A stretch of 64,000 nt of DNA from Acidovorax sp. sic0104 (GTDB lineage Bacteria > Pseudomonadota > Gammaproteobacteria > Burkholderiales > Burkholderiaceae_C), in assembly GCF_019219095.1 (NCBI RefSeq), contig NZ_JAHUWH010000001.1:682001-746000 (forward strand), read 5' to 3'. Below, piece after piece: positions 33,116 through 44,033 of this stretch; position 1 is the first letter of the stretch; every line of letters starts with the position of its first letter. The translations under genes and the position numbers were made by a program. The notes below the pieces were generated by a model. That model saw only the letters and a program-made list of their open reading frames with translations, had not been told where the DNA came from and made no database searches.

Positions 33116-35716
33116 ATGACTTCCTTGTTTTCACCCCGCTTTGAATTCGCTCTCAAAACGATAGCTGTCAGCGTCCTGCTGGCGTGCGTCAGTGGTCAGA
33201 TCAACGCGCAGACGGCCATCGACACCCGCACAGGAAGCGTGCGCTCGGGTGAGCCCGTCACGCTGAACTTCGCCAACGCCGAGATCGAGGCCGTGGCCCG
33301 CACCATGGCCACCATCACCGGCCGCAATGTGGTGGTGGACCCGCGCGTCAAGGGGCAGTTGAACCTCGTCACCGAGCGTGCCGTGACCCCGGCGGCTGCG
33401 TTCCAGCAGTTCCTCGCCGCGCTGCGCCTGCAGGGCTTCACGGTGGTGGAGGCTGCCGGCCTGTACAAGGTGGTGCCCGAGGCCGACGCCAAGCTGCAAA
33501 GCGGCAGCGTGAGCGTGGTGCAAGGCAGCTCGGGCAACGCGCCGAGCGGCGGGCAGATCGTCACGCAGATCTTCAAGCTCAACTTCGAGAACGCCGCCAA
33601 CCTGGTTCCGGTGCTGCGCCCGCTCATCAGCCCGAACAACACCATCAACGTGAACCCTGGCAACAACTCGCTGGTGATCACCGACTACGCAGACAACCTG
33701 CAGCGCCTGGCGCGCATCGTGGCCGCGATGGATGTCTCCAACGCCAGCGACGTGGAAGTGATCCCGCTGCGCAATGCCGTCGCGACCGACCTGGCGCCGC
33801 TGGTGGCCCGCCTGATCGACGGCGGCAGTGCCGCCGTGGGCGTGCCGGCCGCTGGACAGGGCCAGGCGGACACCTCGTTCAAGACCACGTTGATCGCCGA
33901 GCCGCGCAGCAATTCGCTGATCCTGCGCGCCGCCAACCCTGCCCGCGTGGCGCAGGTACGCGCACTGGTGGACCGGCTGGACCAGGCCCCCGTGCCCGGC
34001 AGCAGCGCGTCCACCGGCAACATCCACGTGGTTTATCTCAAGAACGCCGACGCCACCAAGCTGGCAACCACCCTGCGCGCTGCCATGGCGGCCATGGGCA
34101 CGGGCACGACTGCAGGCGCGGTCGGAGCTGGCGGCGTCAGCAGCCCCGCCGCACCGAGCGCCAGCCTGAGCGGCGGCAACAACAGCGGCAGCATGCTGTC
34201 CACCGGTACGGGGCTGTCGGCAGGCAACAGCGGGGGGCTGGGCGCGGGCAGCAACACCATGGGCACCAGCAGCACCAACAACAACCAGCCCTCCACGGGC
34301 GGCCAGATCCAGGCCGACCCCACCACCAACTCGCTCATCATCACGGCGCCCGAGCCGCTGTACCGCCAGTTGCGCGCGGTGATCGACAAGCTGGACGGGC
34401 GGCGCGCGCAGGTGCTGGTGGAAAGCCTGATCGTCGAAGTCTCGGCCAACAAGCTGGCCGAGTTCGGCATCCAGTGGCAGGGCATCCTGGGCAAGCAGGG
34501 CGATGGCACCGTGGGTGTGATCGGAACCAACTCCGCGCAGGCCGGGGCCAATATCCTGGGTATCACCGCGGCGCTGGCCTCGGGCAACGCCACCAGCATC
34601 GCTTCAGCGGCAGGCACGCTGGGCCAGGGCATGAACGTGGCGCTGGCGCCGCGCATCAACGGCCAGTACTACCTGGGCGCGCTGGCCAATTTCCTGCAGA
34701 ACAGCGGCGACGCCAACGTGCTCTCCACCCCCAACCTGATGACGCTGGACAACGAAGAGGCGCGCATCATCATCGGCAACAACGTGCCGTTCGTCACGGG
34801 CTCCTACGCCAACACCACAGGCAACAACACGGTCAATCCCTTCACCACGGTGGAGCGCAAGGACGTGGGCCTGATGCTCAAGGTACGCCCCCAGATCAGC
34901 GAGAACGGCACCGTCAAAATGGCGATCTACCAGGAGGTCTCCAAGATCGACGGCAACACCGTGGGCAACGCCAATGGCCCCAGTACAAGCAAACGATCCA
35001 TCGAGTCGAACGTGGTGGTGGACGACGGCAGCATCATCGTGATCGGCGGCCTGCTGGAAGACAGCTACCAGCAAGGGCAGGACAAAGTCCCGGTGATGGG
35101 CGACCTGCCGGTGGTGGGCAACCTGTTTCGCAGCGAAACGCGCTCGCGCAACAAGACCAACCTGATGGTGTTCCTGCGCCCCATCGTCGTGCGCGACAAC
35201 GCCACCAGCGATGCGCTCATGATGGACCGCTATGAAGCCATCCGCGCGCTGCAGCAGGTCACGCAGCCCGCCCCCAGCGTGCCGATGCGGTCCGTGTCGG
35301 GGGCTCCGGTGCTGCCCCCGCTGCCCGAGCGCCTGACCGCACCCGCACCGGCGCAACCGCCCGTGACCGTGCCGGTGCCCATGCAGCAGCTCACGCCCGC
35401 GGCACCCGCCCCCCAGCCGGCTGCGACCACGCCGGTGGGCAGCGCTCCCGCCGACCCCGCCGCAGCGGTACCCGCCGTGTCGCTGTACTACGTCAACGTC
35501 GGCGTCTTCGGCGACGACGCGCAGTCGAAAGCATCGATGGCGCGCCTGCGCGACTCCTCGCTGCCGCTGTCGCTGCAGTCGGTGGAAACCAACCGCGGCA
35601 AGGCCACCCGAGTGCGCGTGGGCCCGTTCTCCACCGAAGACGCGGCCCAGGCCGCGGCGGCGACCGTGCGCGGCAACCTCGCACTGAACGCCACGGTGGC
35701 GGCCCAGCCGCTCTGA
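33116..35716 (+). CDS. gspD: Type II secretion outer-membrane secretin GspD with C-terminal SPOR domain
   Basis: 866 residues. Signal peptide near residues 1-33 (ALKTIAVSVLLACVSGQINA, read around 14-33); N0 domain (VTLNFANAEIEAVARTMATITG); N1-N3 domains with VIPLRNAVATDLAPLV; a Gly/Ser/Asn-rich insertion at about residues 330-400; then the secretin channel (VLVESLIVEVSANKLAEFG, NVLSTPNLMTLDNEEA, VPVMGDLPVVGNLFRS). After a Pro/Ala linker (about 715-785) a SPOR-like domain begins (SLYYVNVGVFGDDAQS ... RVRVGPFSTEDAAQAAA), which is not usual for GspD. A stretch at 33152-33175 in the signal peptide resembles the dispersed repeat. ATG 33116 chosen over 33068 as it begins the signal peptide. Confidence 0.95.
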   Translation: MTSLFSPRFEFALKTIAVSVLLACVSGQINAQTAIDTRTGSVRSGEPVTLNFANAEIEAVARTMATITGRNVVVDPRVKGQLNLVTERAVTPAAAFQQFLAALRLQGFTVVEAAGLYKVVPEADAKLQSGSVSVVQGSSGNAPSGGQIVTQIFKLNFENAANLVPVLRPLISPNNTINVNPGNNSLVITDYADNLQRLARIVAAMDVSNASDVEVIPLRNAVATDLAPLVARLIDGGSAAVGVPAAGQGQADTSFKTTLIAEPRSNSLILRAANPARVAQVRALVDRLDQAPVPGSSASTGNIHVVYLKNADATKLATTLRAAMAAMGTGTTAGAVGAGGVSSPAAPSASLSGGNNSGSMLSTGTGLSAGNSGGLGAGSNTMGTSSTNNNQPSTGGQIQADPTTNSLIITAPEPLYRQLRAVIDKLDGRRAQVLVESLIVEVSANKLAEFGIQWQGILGKQGDGTVGVIGTNSAQAGANILGITAALASGNATSIASAAGTLGQGMNVALAPRINGQYYLGALANFLQNSGDANVLSTPNLMTLDNEEARIIIGNNVPFVTGSYANTTGNNTVNPFTTVERKDVGLMLKVRPQISENGTVKMAIYQEVSKIDGNTVGNANGPSTSKRSIESNVVVDDGSIIVIGGLLEDSYQQGQDKVPVMGDLPVVGNLFRSETRSRNKTNLMVFLRPIVVRDNATSDALMMDRYEAIRALQQVTQPAPSVPMRSVSGAPVLPPLPERLTAPAPAQPPVTVPVPMQQLTPAAPAPQPAATTPVGSAPADPAAAVPAVSLYYVNVGVFGDDAQSKASMARLRDSSLPLSLQSVETNRGKATRVRVGPFSTEDAAQAAAATVRGNLALNATVAAQPL

Positions 35717-35731
35717 GGGGATCTGCAGGCC

Positions 35732-37120
35732 ATGCGACACCCCCTGCCCTACGCCTTTGCCCGCACCGCCCAGTTGCTGCTGGAAGATGACGGCCACCAG
35801 CTGGTACTGTGGCACGGCCCCAGCCCCGATGCAGGTGCGCTGTCCGAAGTGCTGCGCAAGCACCCGGTGCACCAGTTGCTGCCCACCGATGCGCCAGGGC
35901 TCGCCCAGCGCATCAGCGCTGCGTATTCCCACAGCGAATCGAGCGCGGCCACGGTGGTGAGCGAGGTCGAGTCCGATGCCGATCTCTCGCGCATGATGCA
36001 GGAGCTGCCGGCCGTCGAAGACTTGCTGGAATCAGCCGGTGACGCTCCCATCATCCGCATGCTCAATGCCCTGCTCACGCAGGCTGCGCGCGACGGCGCG
36101 AGTGACATCCACATCGAGCCATACGAGCGGCACTCCAGCGTGCGCTTTCGCGTGGACGGCACGCTGCGCGAGGTAGTGCAGCCCAACCGCGCGCTGCACG
36201 CCGCGCTGATCTCGCGCCTGAAGATCATGGCGGACCTCGACATCTCCGAAAAGCGCCTGCCGCAGGACGGCCGCATCAGCCTGCGCCTGGGCACCCGCGC
36301 CATCGACGTGCGCGTGTCCACCCTGCCCAGCGCCCATGGCGAGCGCGCGGTGCTGCGCCTTCTGGACAAGAGCGAAAGCAAGCTCAGCCTGGAAGCGGTG
36401 GGGATGCAGGGCGACACCCTGCGCCGCTTCGAGGGCCTGATCTCGCAGCCGCACGGCATCATCCTCGTGACCGGGCCCACGGGCTCGGGCAAGACGACCA
36501 CGCTGTACGCGGGCCTGGGGCGTCTGGACGCCACGCGCAACAACATCATGACGGTGGAAGACCCCATCGAGTACGAGCTGCCGGGCGTAGGCCAGACACA
36601 GGTCAACAGCAAGATCGACCTGAGCTTTGCCAAGGCGTTGCGCGCCATCCTGCGCCAGGACCCGGACATCATCATGATTGGCGAAATCCGCGACTTCGAG
36701 ACCGCGCAGATCGCCATCCAGGCATCGCTCACCGGCCACCTGGTGCTGGCCACGCTGCACACCAACGACGCCGCCAGCGCGGTGACGCGCCTGACCGACA
36801 TGGGCGTGGAGCCCTTCCTGCTGTCGTCATCGCTGCTGGGCGTGCTGGCGCAGCGCCTGGTGCGCAAGTACTGCAGCCATTGCCACGGCAGCGGGTGCGA
36901 GCACTGCGGCCAGACGGGCTACACCGGCCGCACCGGCGTGTTCGAGCTGCTGGTGACCAACGACGCCATCCGCGCGCAGATCCACAACCAGGCGTCCGAG
37001 GCCGACATCCGCGCCGCCGCCATCGCCGACGGCATGGCACTGATGCGTGATGACGGCGAGCGCCTGATCGCGGCTGGCATCACCAGCCGCGAAGAAGTCC
37101 TGCGGGTCACGCGCGACTGA
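35732..37120 (+). CDS. gspE: Type II secretion ATPase GspE
   Basis: 462 residues. N-terminal GspL-binding domain (1-90), then the ATPase: ASDIHIEPYE, Walker A GPTGSGKTTT at about 248-257, Asp box TVEDPIEYELPG, Walker B DIIMIGEIRD, and His box LATLHTNDAASAV. The zinc-binding segment is C381-x2-C384-x4-C389-x2-C392; in many GspE proteins the two CxxC pairs are about 29 residues apart, so this is a compact version. It powers pseudopilus growth. Ordinarily gspF follows; here the next gene is unrelated. Confidence 0.94.
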   Translation: MRHPLPYAFARTAQLLLEDDGHQLVLWHGPSPDAGALSEVLRKHPVHQLLPTDAPGLAQRISAAYSHSESSAATVVSEVESDADLSRMMQELPAVEDLLESAGDAPIIRMLNALLTQAARDGASDIHIEPYERHSSVRFRVDGTLREVVQPNRALHAALISRLKIMADLDISEKRLPQDGRISLRLGTRAIDVRVSTLPSAHGERAVLRLLDKSESKLSLEAVGMQGDTLRRFEGLISQPHGIILVTGPTGSGKTTTLYAGLGRLDATRNNIMTVEDPIEYELPGVGQTQVNSKIDLSFAKALRAILRQDPDIIMIGEIRDFETAQIAIQASLTGHLVLATLHTNDAASAVTRLTDMGVEPFLLSSSLLGVLAQRLVRKYCSHCHGSGCEHCGQTGYTGRTGVFELLVTNDAIRAQIHNQASEADIRAAAIADGMALMRDDGERLIAAGITSREEVLRVTRD

Positions 37121-37434
37121 CAGCCCCACCGCACTCGGAGCGGCGATGGCACGCGGTGCCCACACCGGCACCCACCCTTTGTCACTTCATTTTTGATAGC
37201 AACCAGCGCAATATCCATAAGCGCTGGCGACTCAAAATACCCGCAGCATGCGTGCGCGGGAAATGCCATGGCCTTGTCAGTCCTGTCCGACAGGCCCAGT
37301 GCCCCGCGGCCGCTGGAAGCCTGCGCCGCAGTCGCGAAGAATGGAAAGCCAGCAATCTCGCAAGCGGCACCGACATGCCGGCTCCGCCGGGTTGTCCGCC
37401 CCGCCGCCATTCCTCGCAGACCGTCCCCACCTCC
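37121..37434. other. Gap between gspE and the EF-hand protein gene
   Basis: 314 nt without a convincing gene, where gspF would be expected. It contains a copy of the ATAGC repeat at 37189-37238 and a small CCTGTC-C-GACAGG palindrome near 37281-37293. The EF-hand frame is open back to 37156, but that part has no conserved features. Confidence 0.45.
37189..37238. repeat. ATAGC/GCTAT dispersed repeat, copy 4
   Basis: ATTTTTGATAGCAACCAGCG ... CATAAGCGCTGGCGACTCAAAAT follows the order of the copy at 4137 (reverse orientation), with the inner arms CCAGCGC/GCGCTGG preserved. It may terminate the gsp operon. Confidence 0.7.
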
Positions 37435-39756
37435 ATGCATTCACCACCCACCTCGTCCCACCCATGGCAATTCTTCCGCGCCGGGGGCGTGGACCAGGTG
37501 ATTGTCCGGTCCGGGCAAGACATCGCCAGGCTGCCCGAGCTCGACCAGAAACTGTGGGTGGCGCTGGCCTGCCCCACGCGTGGCATCGAGTTCGACGAGC
37601 GCACACTGGACCTCATCGACACCGACCACGACGGCCGCATCCGCCCGCCTGAGCTGCTGGCCGCCTGCGCCTGGGCCTGTGCGCGACTGCGCAACCCCGA
37701 CGAGCTGACGCGGCCCGGCGACACCCTGGAGCTATCCGCCATTGATGACGGCACCGAACCCGGCGCCGCGCTCGCCGGCGCTGCGCGCCGCATCCTGGCC
37801 ATGGCCGGGCAGGCCGATGCCACGGCCATCCCGCTGGCCGCAGTGATGGCGCGCAGCGAGCAACTGAACACCCAGCGCTTCAATGGCGACGGCATCATCA
37901 CCGTGGACACCGCGCAGGACGACAAGCTCGCCCGCGAAGCCATCGAGCACATCCTCAAGACTCAGGGCAGCATGCCATCCGCGGGCGAGGAGCCGCCGCC
38001 GCCAGGCATCGACCGCCCGCGCGCAGAGGCGTTCTTTGCCGATGTGGACAAGATCGCCGCCTGGGCCGCCCAGGCGCGGGACGCTAGCACGGGCCTGGCA
38101 CTGGGCGAACAAACGCTCCAGGCCACCCAGGCCATGAACGCGGTGGCCCACAAGGTGGAAGACTTCTTCGCGCGTTGCCGCATGGCCGCATACGACCTGC
38201 GCGCGGCCACGGCCCTCAACCCCTCGCTCGAGGAATACACCGCCATGGCTGGCCAGGCGCTCGAGCTGTCGTCCAGCGCCATCGCCAACCTGCCACTGGC
38301 CCCCGTCACGCCGCAGGGCCTGCTGCCACTGGCCGAGGGCGTGAACCCAGCCTGGGCAGCTGCGCTGCGCACCTTCCGCGACAACGCCGTGGAGCCGCTG
38401 CTCGGGAGCGCCCTGGACACCTTGACGCAAGAAGGCTGGCATGCCATCGGTCAGGCTCTGGCACCCTGCCAGCAATGGCTGGCGAGCCGGCCCGCCACTT
38501 CGGTGGATACCCTCGGAGACGAACTGCTGCGCAAGCTGCACGCCAGCGACGCGCGGCAGCGGGTGATGGAGCTGATCGCCCGGGACGAGGCCGAGCAGAC
38601 GCACAACGAGCACACGAAAGACCTTGAGAAGCTGCTGCGCTTCAAGCGCGACCTGCTGGAGCTGCTCAACAACTTCGTGTCGTTTTCAGCCTTCTACCAG
38701 CGCAGGGGTGCGATCTTCCAGGCGGGCACCCTGTACCTGGACGCACGCAGCTGCGACCTGACCGTGCAGGTAGCCGACGCCGCGCAGCACGCCAAGCTGG
38801 CCGGTCTGGCCAAGACCTACCTGGCCTACTGCCAGTGCACGCGCAAGGGACAGAAGATGGGCATCGTGGCGGCATTCACAGCCGGCGATGTGGACTTCCT
38901 TTTCGTGGGCCGCAACGGCGTCTTCTACGACCGCAAGGGACAGGACTGGGATGCCACCATCACCCGCATCGTCGAGAACCCGACGAGCATCGGCCAGGCC
39001 TTCCTGTCGCCGTACAAGAAGTTCGTGCGCCTGATCGAAGAGCAGGTGGCCAAGCGCGCTGCGGCGGGCGAGGCGCGTGCGCAGAAGTCGCTGGGGGCCA
39101 CGGCCAGCTCGCTGGCCAACACGCCGCTCAAGCCGGCGGGTGCGGCCCCGGCGGACACCGTCACGGCAAGCGTGCCCCGCCGTACCGATGTGGGCACGGT
39201 GGCCGCCATCGGCGTGGCGCTGGGCAGCATCAGCGCGGTGCTGGTCGGCGTGTTCGCCAAGTTCGTGGACCTGGGCGTGTGGATTCCGCTGGCTCTGGCA
39301 GGCATCGTGCTGGCCATTTCGGGGCCGAGCATGCTGATTGCATGGCTCAAGCTGCGCCAGCGCAGCCTGGGGCCGCTGCTGGATGCCAGCGGCTGGGCCA
39401 TCAACGGGCGCATGCGCATCAACACACGGCTGGGCAGCTCTCTGTCTCAGACGGCCAAGGTGCCTGCCAACGCGCGCCGCACGCTGCAGGACCCGTTTGC
39501 GGAGTCGAAGTCACCGCTGTGGTGGAGCGCGGCTGCGCTTGTGCTGGCTGGGGTGGTGCTGGGTGTTTCCGCATGGCGCCTGCAGTGGTTCGAGCGATGG
39601 GAGCATGCACCTGCGCGGCCCGCTGCGGCGACCACCACCGTGCCGGCTTCACCCGCCGCCACGACGCCAGCAGCTACCACTGGGACCGTGCCGATGAACC
39701 CTGCCACTGCACTGCCGGCCGCCACCAGTGCTGCTGCGGCATCCGCTGCGCGCTGA
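37435..39756 (+). CDS. Large EF-hand membrane protein of unknown function
   Basis: 773 residues; function not recognised. A canonical EF-hand loop lies at residues 62-73 (D-T-D-H-D-G-R-I-R-P-P-E), and a degenerate second one near FNGDGIITVDTAQD, so calcium may bind. The long middle part is helical and lacks a known catalytic signature; a cysteine pair lies in YCQCTRKGQK. Near the C-terminus are about three membrane helices (VGTVAAIGVALGSISAVLVG, IPLALAGIVLAISGPSMLIA, SAAALVLAGVVLGVSAW) and an Ala/Thr/Pro tail. ATG 37435 was chosen; 37375 is possible. It stands alone between the gsp operon and a chemoreceptor, with its own terminator. Confidence 0.8.
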   Translation: MHSPPTSSHPWQFFRAGGVDQVIVRSGQDIARLPELDQKLWVALACPTRGIEFDERTLDLIDTDHDGRIRPPELLAACAWACARLRNPDELTRPGDTLELSAIDDGTEPGAALAGAARRILAMAGQADATAIPLAAVMARSEQLNTQRFNGDGIITVDTAQDDKLAREAIEHILKTQGSMPSAGEEPPPPGIDRPRAEAFFADVDKIAAWAAQARDASTGLALGEQTLQATQAMNAVAHKVEDFFARCRMAAYDLRAATALNPSLEEYTAMAGQALELSSSAIANLPLAPVTPQGLLPLAEGVNPAWAAALRTFRDNAVEPLLGSALDTLTQEGWHAIGQALAPCQQWLASRPATSVDTLGDELLRKLHASDARQRVMELIARDEAEQTHNEHTKDLEKLLRFKRDLLELLNNFVSFSAFYQRRGAIFQAGTLYLDARSCDLTVQVADAAQHAKLAGLAKTYLAYCQCTRKGQKMGIVAAFTAGDVDFLFVGRNGVFYDRKGQDWDATITRIVENPTSIGQAFLSPYKKFVRLIEEQVAKRAAAGEARAQKSLGATASSLANTPLKPAGAAPADTVTASVPRRTDVGTVAAIGVALGSISAVLVGVFAKFVDLGVWIPLALAGIVLAISGPSMLIAWLKLRQRSLGPLLDASGWAINGRMRINTRLGSSLSQTAKVPANARRTLQDPFAESKSPLWWSAAALVLAGVVLGVSAWRLQWFERWEHAPARPAAATTTVPASPAATTPAATTGTVPMNPATALPAATSAAAASAAR

Positions 39757-39786
39757 TGCACCCAACCGGTTGCTGGATGAAAAGGC

Positions 39787-39808
39787 AAAGGCCGGTCTCC
39801 CGGCCTTT
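39787..39808. terminator. Terminator between convergent genes
   Basis: AAAGGCCGG - TCTC - CCGGCCTTT is a perfect 9-bp stem, extended by Ts on the plus strand (CCTTTTTGAC). It lies 30 nt after the EF-hand gene stop and 22 nt before the 3' end of the chemoreceptor gene, and could serve both. Confidence 0.8.
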
Positions 39809-39830
39809 TTGACACGCCTGCCTGCGGGGT

Positions 39831-41486
39831 TCAGCGAATCTGCAGCGCTGGGCGGCGTGGCACCTTGGGCACTGCCGGTGCCGTGGCCTCGCCGGGCGCA
39901 CTGAAAGCGGACGGCGCGCCCGCAGCGCCTTCCTGCAGCCGGAACTGCCGCACGGCGCTGGTCAGGTGCACGGCCTGCTCGCGCAGCGACTCCGACGCCG
40001 CGGTGGATTGCTCCACCAGCGCGGCGTTCTGCTGCGTCATCTGGTCGAGCTGCGTGACCGACTGGCTGATCTGGCCGATGTTGTCGCTCTGCTCGGCCGA
40101 CGAGGCGGTGATCTCCGCAATGATGTCGGACACGCGGCGCACGCTGCTCACGATCTCGGTCATGGTCGCACCGGCCTGGCTCACCAGGCGCGAGCCATCT
40201 TCCACGCGCTCCACCGACGAGCCGATCAGGCCCTTGATCTCCTTGGCGGCCTCGGCGCTGCGCTGCGCGAGGCTGCGCACCTCGCTGGCCACCACGGCGA
40301 AGCCCCGGCCCTGCTCGCCCGCACGCGCGGCTTCCACCGCCGCGTTGAGCGCAAGGATGTTGGTCTGGAACGCGATGGAGTCGATCACACCGGTGATGTC
40401 GGCGATCTTGCGCGAGCTGGTGGTGATCTGGTCCATGGTGGTCACCACCTGCGACACCACGGCGCCGCCGCGCGCGGCTACTTCGGCGGCCGACGACGCG
40501 AAGTCGCTGGCCTGGCGCGAAGACTGCGCGCTCTGCTGCACGGTGCTGGTCAGCATCTCCATCGAGGAAGCTGTTTCCTCCAGATTGGCCGCCGTCTGCT
40601 CGGTGCGGTGGCTCAGGTCGTGATTGCCGCTGGCGATCTCCGAACTCGCCGTGGAGATGTTGCCGGCCGAATCCTGCACCTGGCGCACCAGGCCCCGCAA
40701 GGCGTCCTGCATGCGGCCCATGGACACCACCAGTTGGCCGACCTCGTCCTGGTTCATCACCTGCACATCGCGCGAGAGGTCGCCGCTGGCGATGCGCTCA
40801 GCCAGCTCCTGCGCCTGGCCGAGGGATTTGGTGATGGAGCGCACGCTGAAGAACGTGAGCGGAATCAGCACTGCCAGGCCCAGCAGCAGGCCGATGCCGA
40901 TCAACGCCGACATGGCCTTGGCGCGTGATTCCACGCCCGCACGGGCTTCGTCCATCTGGGTGCGGGCCGAGGTGGCCAGGCTGGAGAACAGCTTGTCCGT
41001 GGCCTCCATGTGCACCTTGAGGCGGTCCGCATAGGCGCCGCCGCCGGCACCGTCGAGCTGGGCGCGCTCGATCTGCTCGAAGATGGGGGAGATGCCGGTC
41101 TCGTACTGCTTGATCTCGGCCAGCGACTTGTCGATGGACTCGACGAACGCCGCGTCGCCGGACTGCACCTGGCGCACATCGGCCAGGCTCTTGCGCAGGG
41201 CAGCCAGGGTCTTGCCCCAGGTTTCGCGCAGCACGGAGACTTCGACCGAATTGTTGAAGTTGATGATGATGTCTTTTTCGGTGCGCCGCAGATCACCCAG
41301 CGTGGTGCGCAGCTCGGACATGTCGGTCAGGGTCTGCACCCGCTCCGAGAACAGCACCTGCAGCGTGCCGCGCGTGCGGTCCAGTGCCACATAGCCCATG
41401 GCGCCAATGACGACCAGCAAAATCAGGGAAAAGACGGTTCCGAAGTACAGGCGAGTGCGGATCGAGAAGCGGCCCAGAGCGTTCAT
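39831..41486 (-). CDS. Methyl-accepting chemotaxis protein
   Basis: 551 residues. Membrane helices at about 12-34 and 191-213 flank a periplasmic four-helix-bundle type sensor domain of about 155 residues ([17 protein letters not shown]). HAMP follows, then the signalling domain with the conserved tip [20 protein letters not shown] (20 residues) and [20 protein letters not shown]. No CheR-binding pentapeptide ends the Pro/Ala-rich tail ([13 protein letters not shown]). AAGGAAGAG lies 5-7 nt before ATG 41486. The ligand is not evident. It lies downstream of thiC but behind a terminator. Confidence 0.93.
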   Translation of the reverse strand: MNALGRFSIRTRLYFGTVFSLILLVVIGAMGYVALDRTRGTLQVLFSERVQTLTDMSELRTTLGDLRRTEKDIIINFNNSVEVSVLRETWGKTLAALRKSLADVRQVQSGDAAFVESIDKSLAEIKQYETGISPIFEQIERAQLDGAGGGAYADRLKVHMEATDKLFSSLATSARTQMDEARAGVESRAKAMSALIGIGLLLGLAVLIPLTFFSVRSITKSLGQAQELAERIASGDLSRDVQVMNQDEVGQLVVSMGRMQDALRGLVRQVQDSAGNISTASSEIASGNHDLSHRTEQTAANLEETASSMEMLTSTVQQSAQSSRQASDFASSAAEVAARGGAVVSQVVTTMDQITTSSRKIADITGVIDSIAFQTNILALNAAVEAARAGEQGRGFAVVASEVRSLAQRSAEAAKEIKGLIGSSVERVEDGSRLVSQAGATMTEIVSSVRRVSDIIAEITASSAEQSDNIGQISQSVTQLDQMTQQNAALVEQSTAASESLREQAVHLTSAVRQFRLQEGAAGAPSAFSAPGEATAPAVPKVPRRPALQIR

Positions 41487-41580
41487 GGCTCTTCCTTACA
41501 ATTTTTAACAGACAACCCAGCATAGCAAATTGGGTGCCACACCACCACCCTGCCTTCTGGGCCGGGTGTGGGCGCGACTA

Positions 41581-41690
41581 TATGCTGTGCGGGCCTGTCA
41601 AAAGCACAGGGAAAGCCCCGGCTTCGGGGCCGCAGCAGGGAAACCCGGGAGCCAGTAGCCGGGCTTATGGGAATGCCGTCTACGGGAACA
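41581..41690 (+). other. Structured GC-rich intergenic segment, possible RNA element
   Basis: Between the thiC terminator and the chemoreceptor start lies a set of nested hairpins: GCCCCG-GCTT-CGGGGC (41615-41630), GGGAAACCC (41638-41646) and AGCCAGTAGCCGGGCTTATGG. Read on the plus strand, the order GCACAGGGAAAGCC ... CCGCAG ... GCCAGTAGCCGGGCTTATGG loosely recalls the GEMM (cyclic di-GMP-I) riboswitch, but key bases differ and no plus-strand gene follows. Identity is left open. Confidence 0.3.
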
Positions 41691-41713
41691 CCCCTACTGA
41701 TACGACAACCTGG

Positions 41714-41734
41714 AAAAAGGGCATCGCGGCCCTT
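41714..41734 (-). terminator. thiC terminator
   Basis: On the minus strand AAGGGC - CGCGAT - GCCCTT followed by TTT, about 27 nt past the thiC stop. The stem is 6 bp with a U-run, moderate strength. Confidence 0.65.
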
Positions 41735-41761
41735 CTCCCATTGCTGCAAACGGCCGCAGGA

Positions 41762-43762
<2,001 letters not shown>

Positions 43763-43851
43763 TCACAAGGCCTCCGCTGTGCGCACGTTGCGCGCCAACG
43801 TGGCCCGGTGGGCGCGGCGTTGGTACGCAGGTGCGGAAAATTCCGACTGCA

Positions 43852-43971
43852 GCTCTTCTTACGCTGGTACTAACCAGATCAAGTTCGCGGTTCCGGCGGT
43901 AAGGTCCGCCGTCTCAGCACGCCCAGCAGCCTGTTCGTCATCGAAACAGGCCCCTACGTGCACCCCGGAGC
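43852..43971 (-). ncRNA. TPP (THI-box) riboswitch controlling thiC
   Basis: On the minus strand the conserved order is complete: GGGGTGCACG at the 5' side, GCTGAGACGG (pyrimidine-sensing CUGAGA), ACCGCGAACTTGATCTGG (GAACCUGAUCUGG-like) and TTAGTACCAGCGTAAGAAG at the 3' side. Closing arms GCTC/GAGC mark the P1 helix. It sits 190 nt before ThiC ATG, leaving room for an expression platform that sequesters the ribosome site or terminates. Confidence 0.95.
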
Positions 43972-43978
43972 AGGCGCG

Positions 43979-44008
43979 AGTATAGGCCACGGCGCGGGCC
44001 GGGGTAAA
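43979..44008 (-). promoter_or_regulatory. Likely sigma-70 promoter of thiC
   Basis: On the minus strand TTTACC - 18 nt - TATACT. The -10 hexamer is close to consensus, and transcription would start about 7 nt later, right at the 5' edge of the TPP riboswitch. Confidence 0.6.
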
Positions 44009-44033
44009 CCGCCGCGGTACCGGGCGGGTGCTG

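Noticed and set aside
41581-41690. Confident call of a cyclic di-GMP riboswitch
   Set aside because: Only parts of the consensus match, and on the strand opposite to the chemoreceptor gene; kept as an open structured element.
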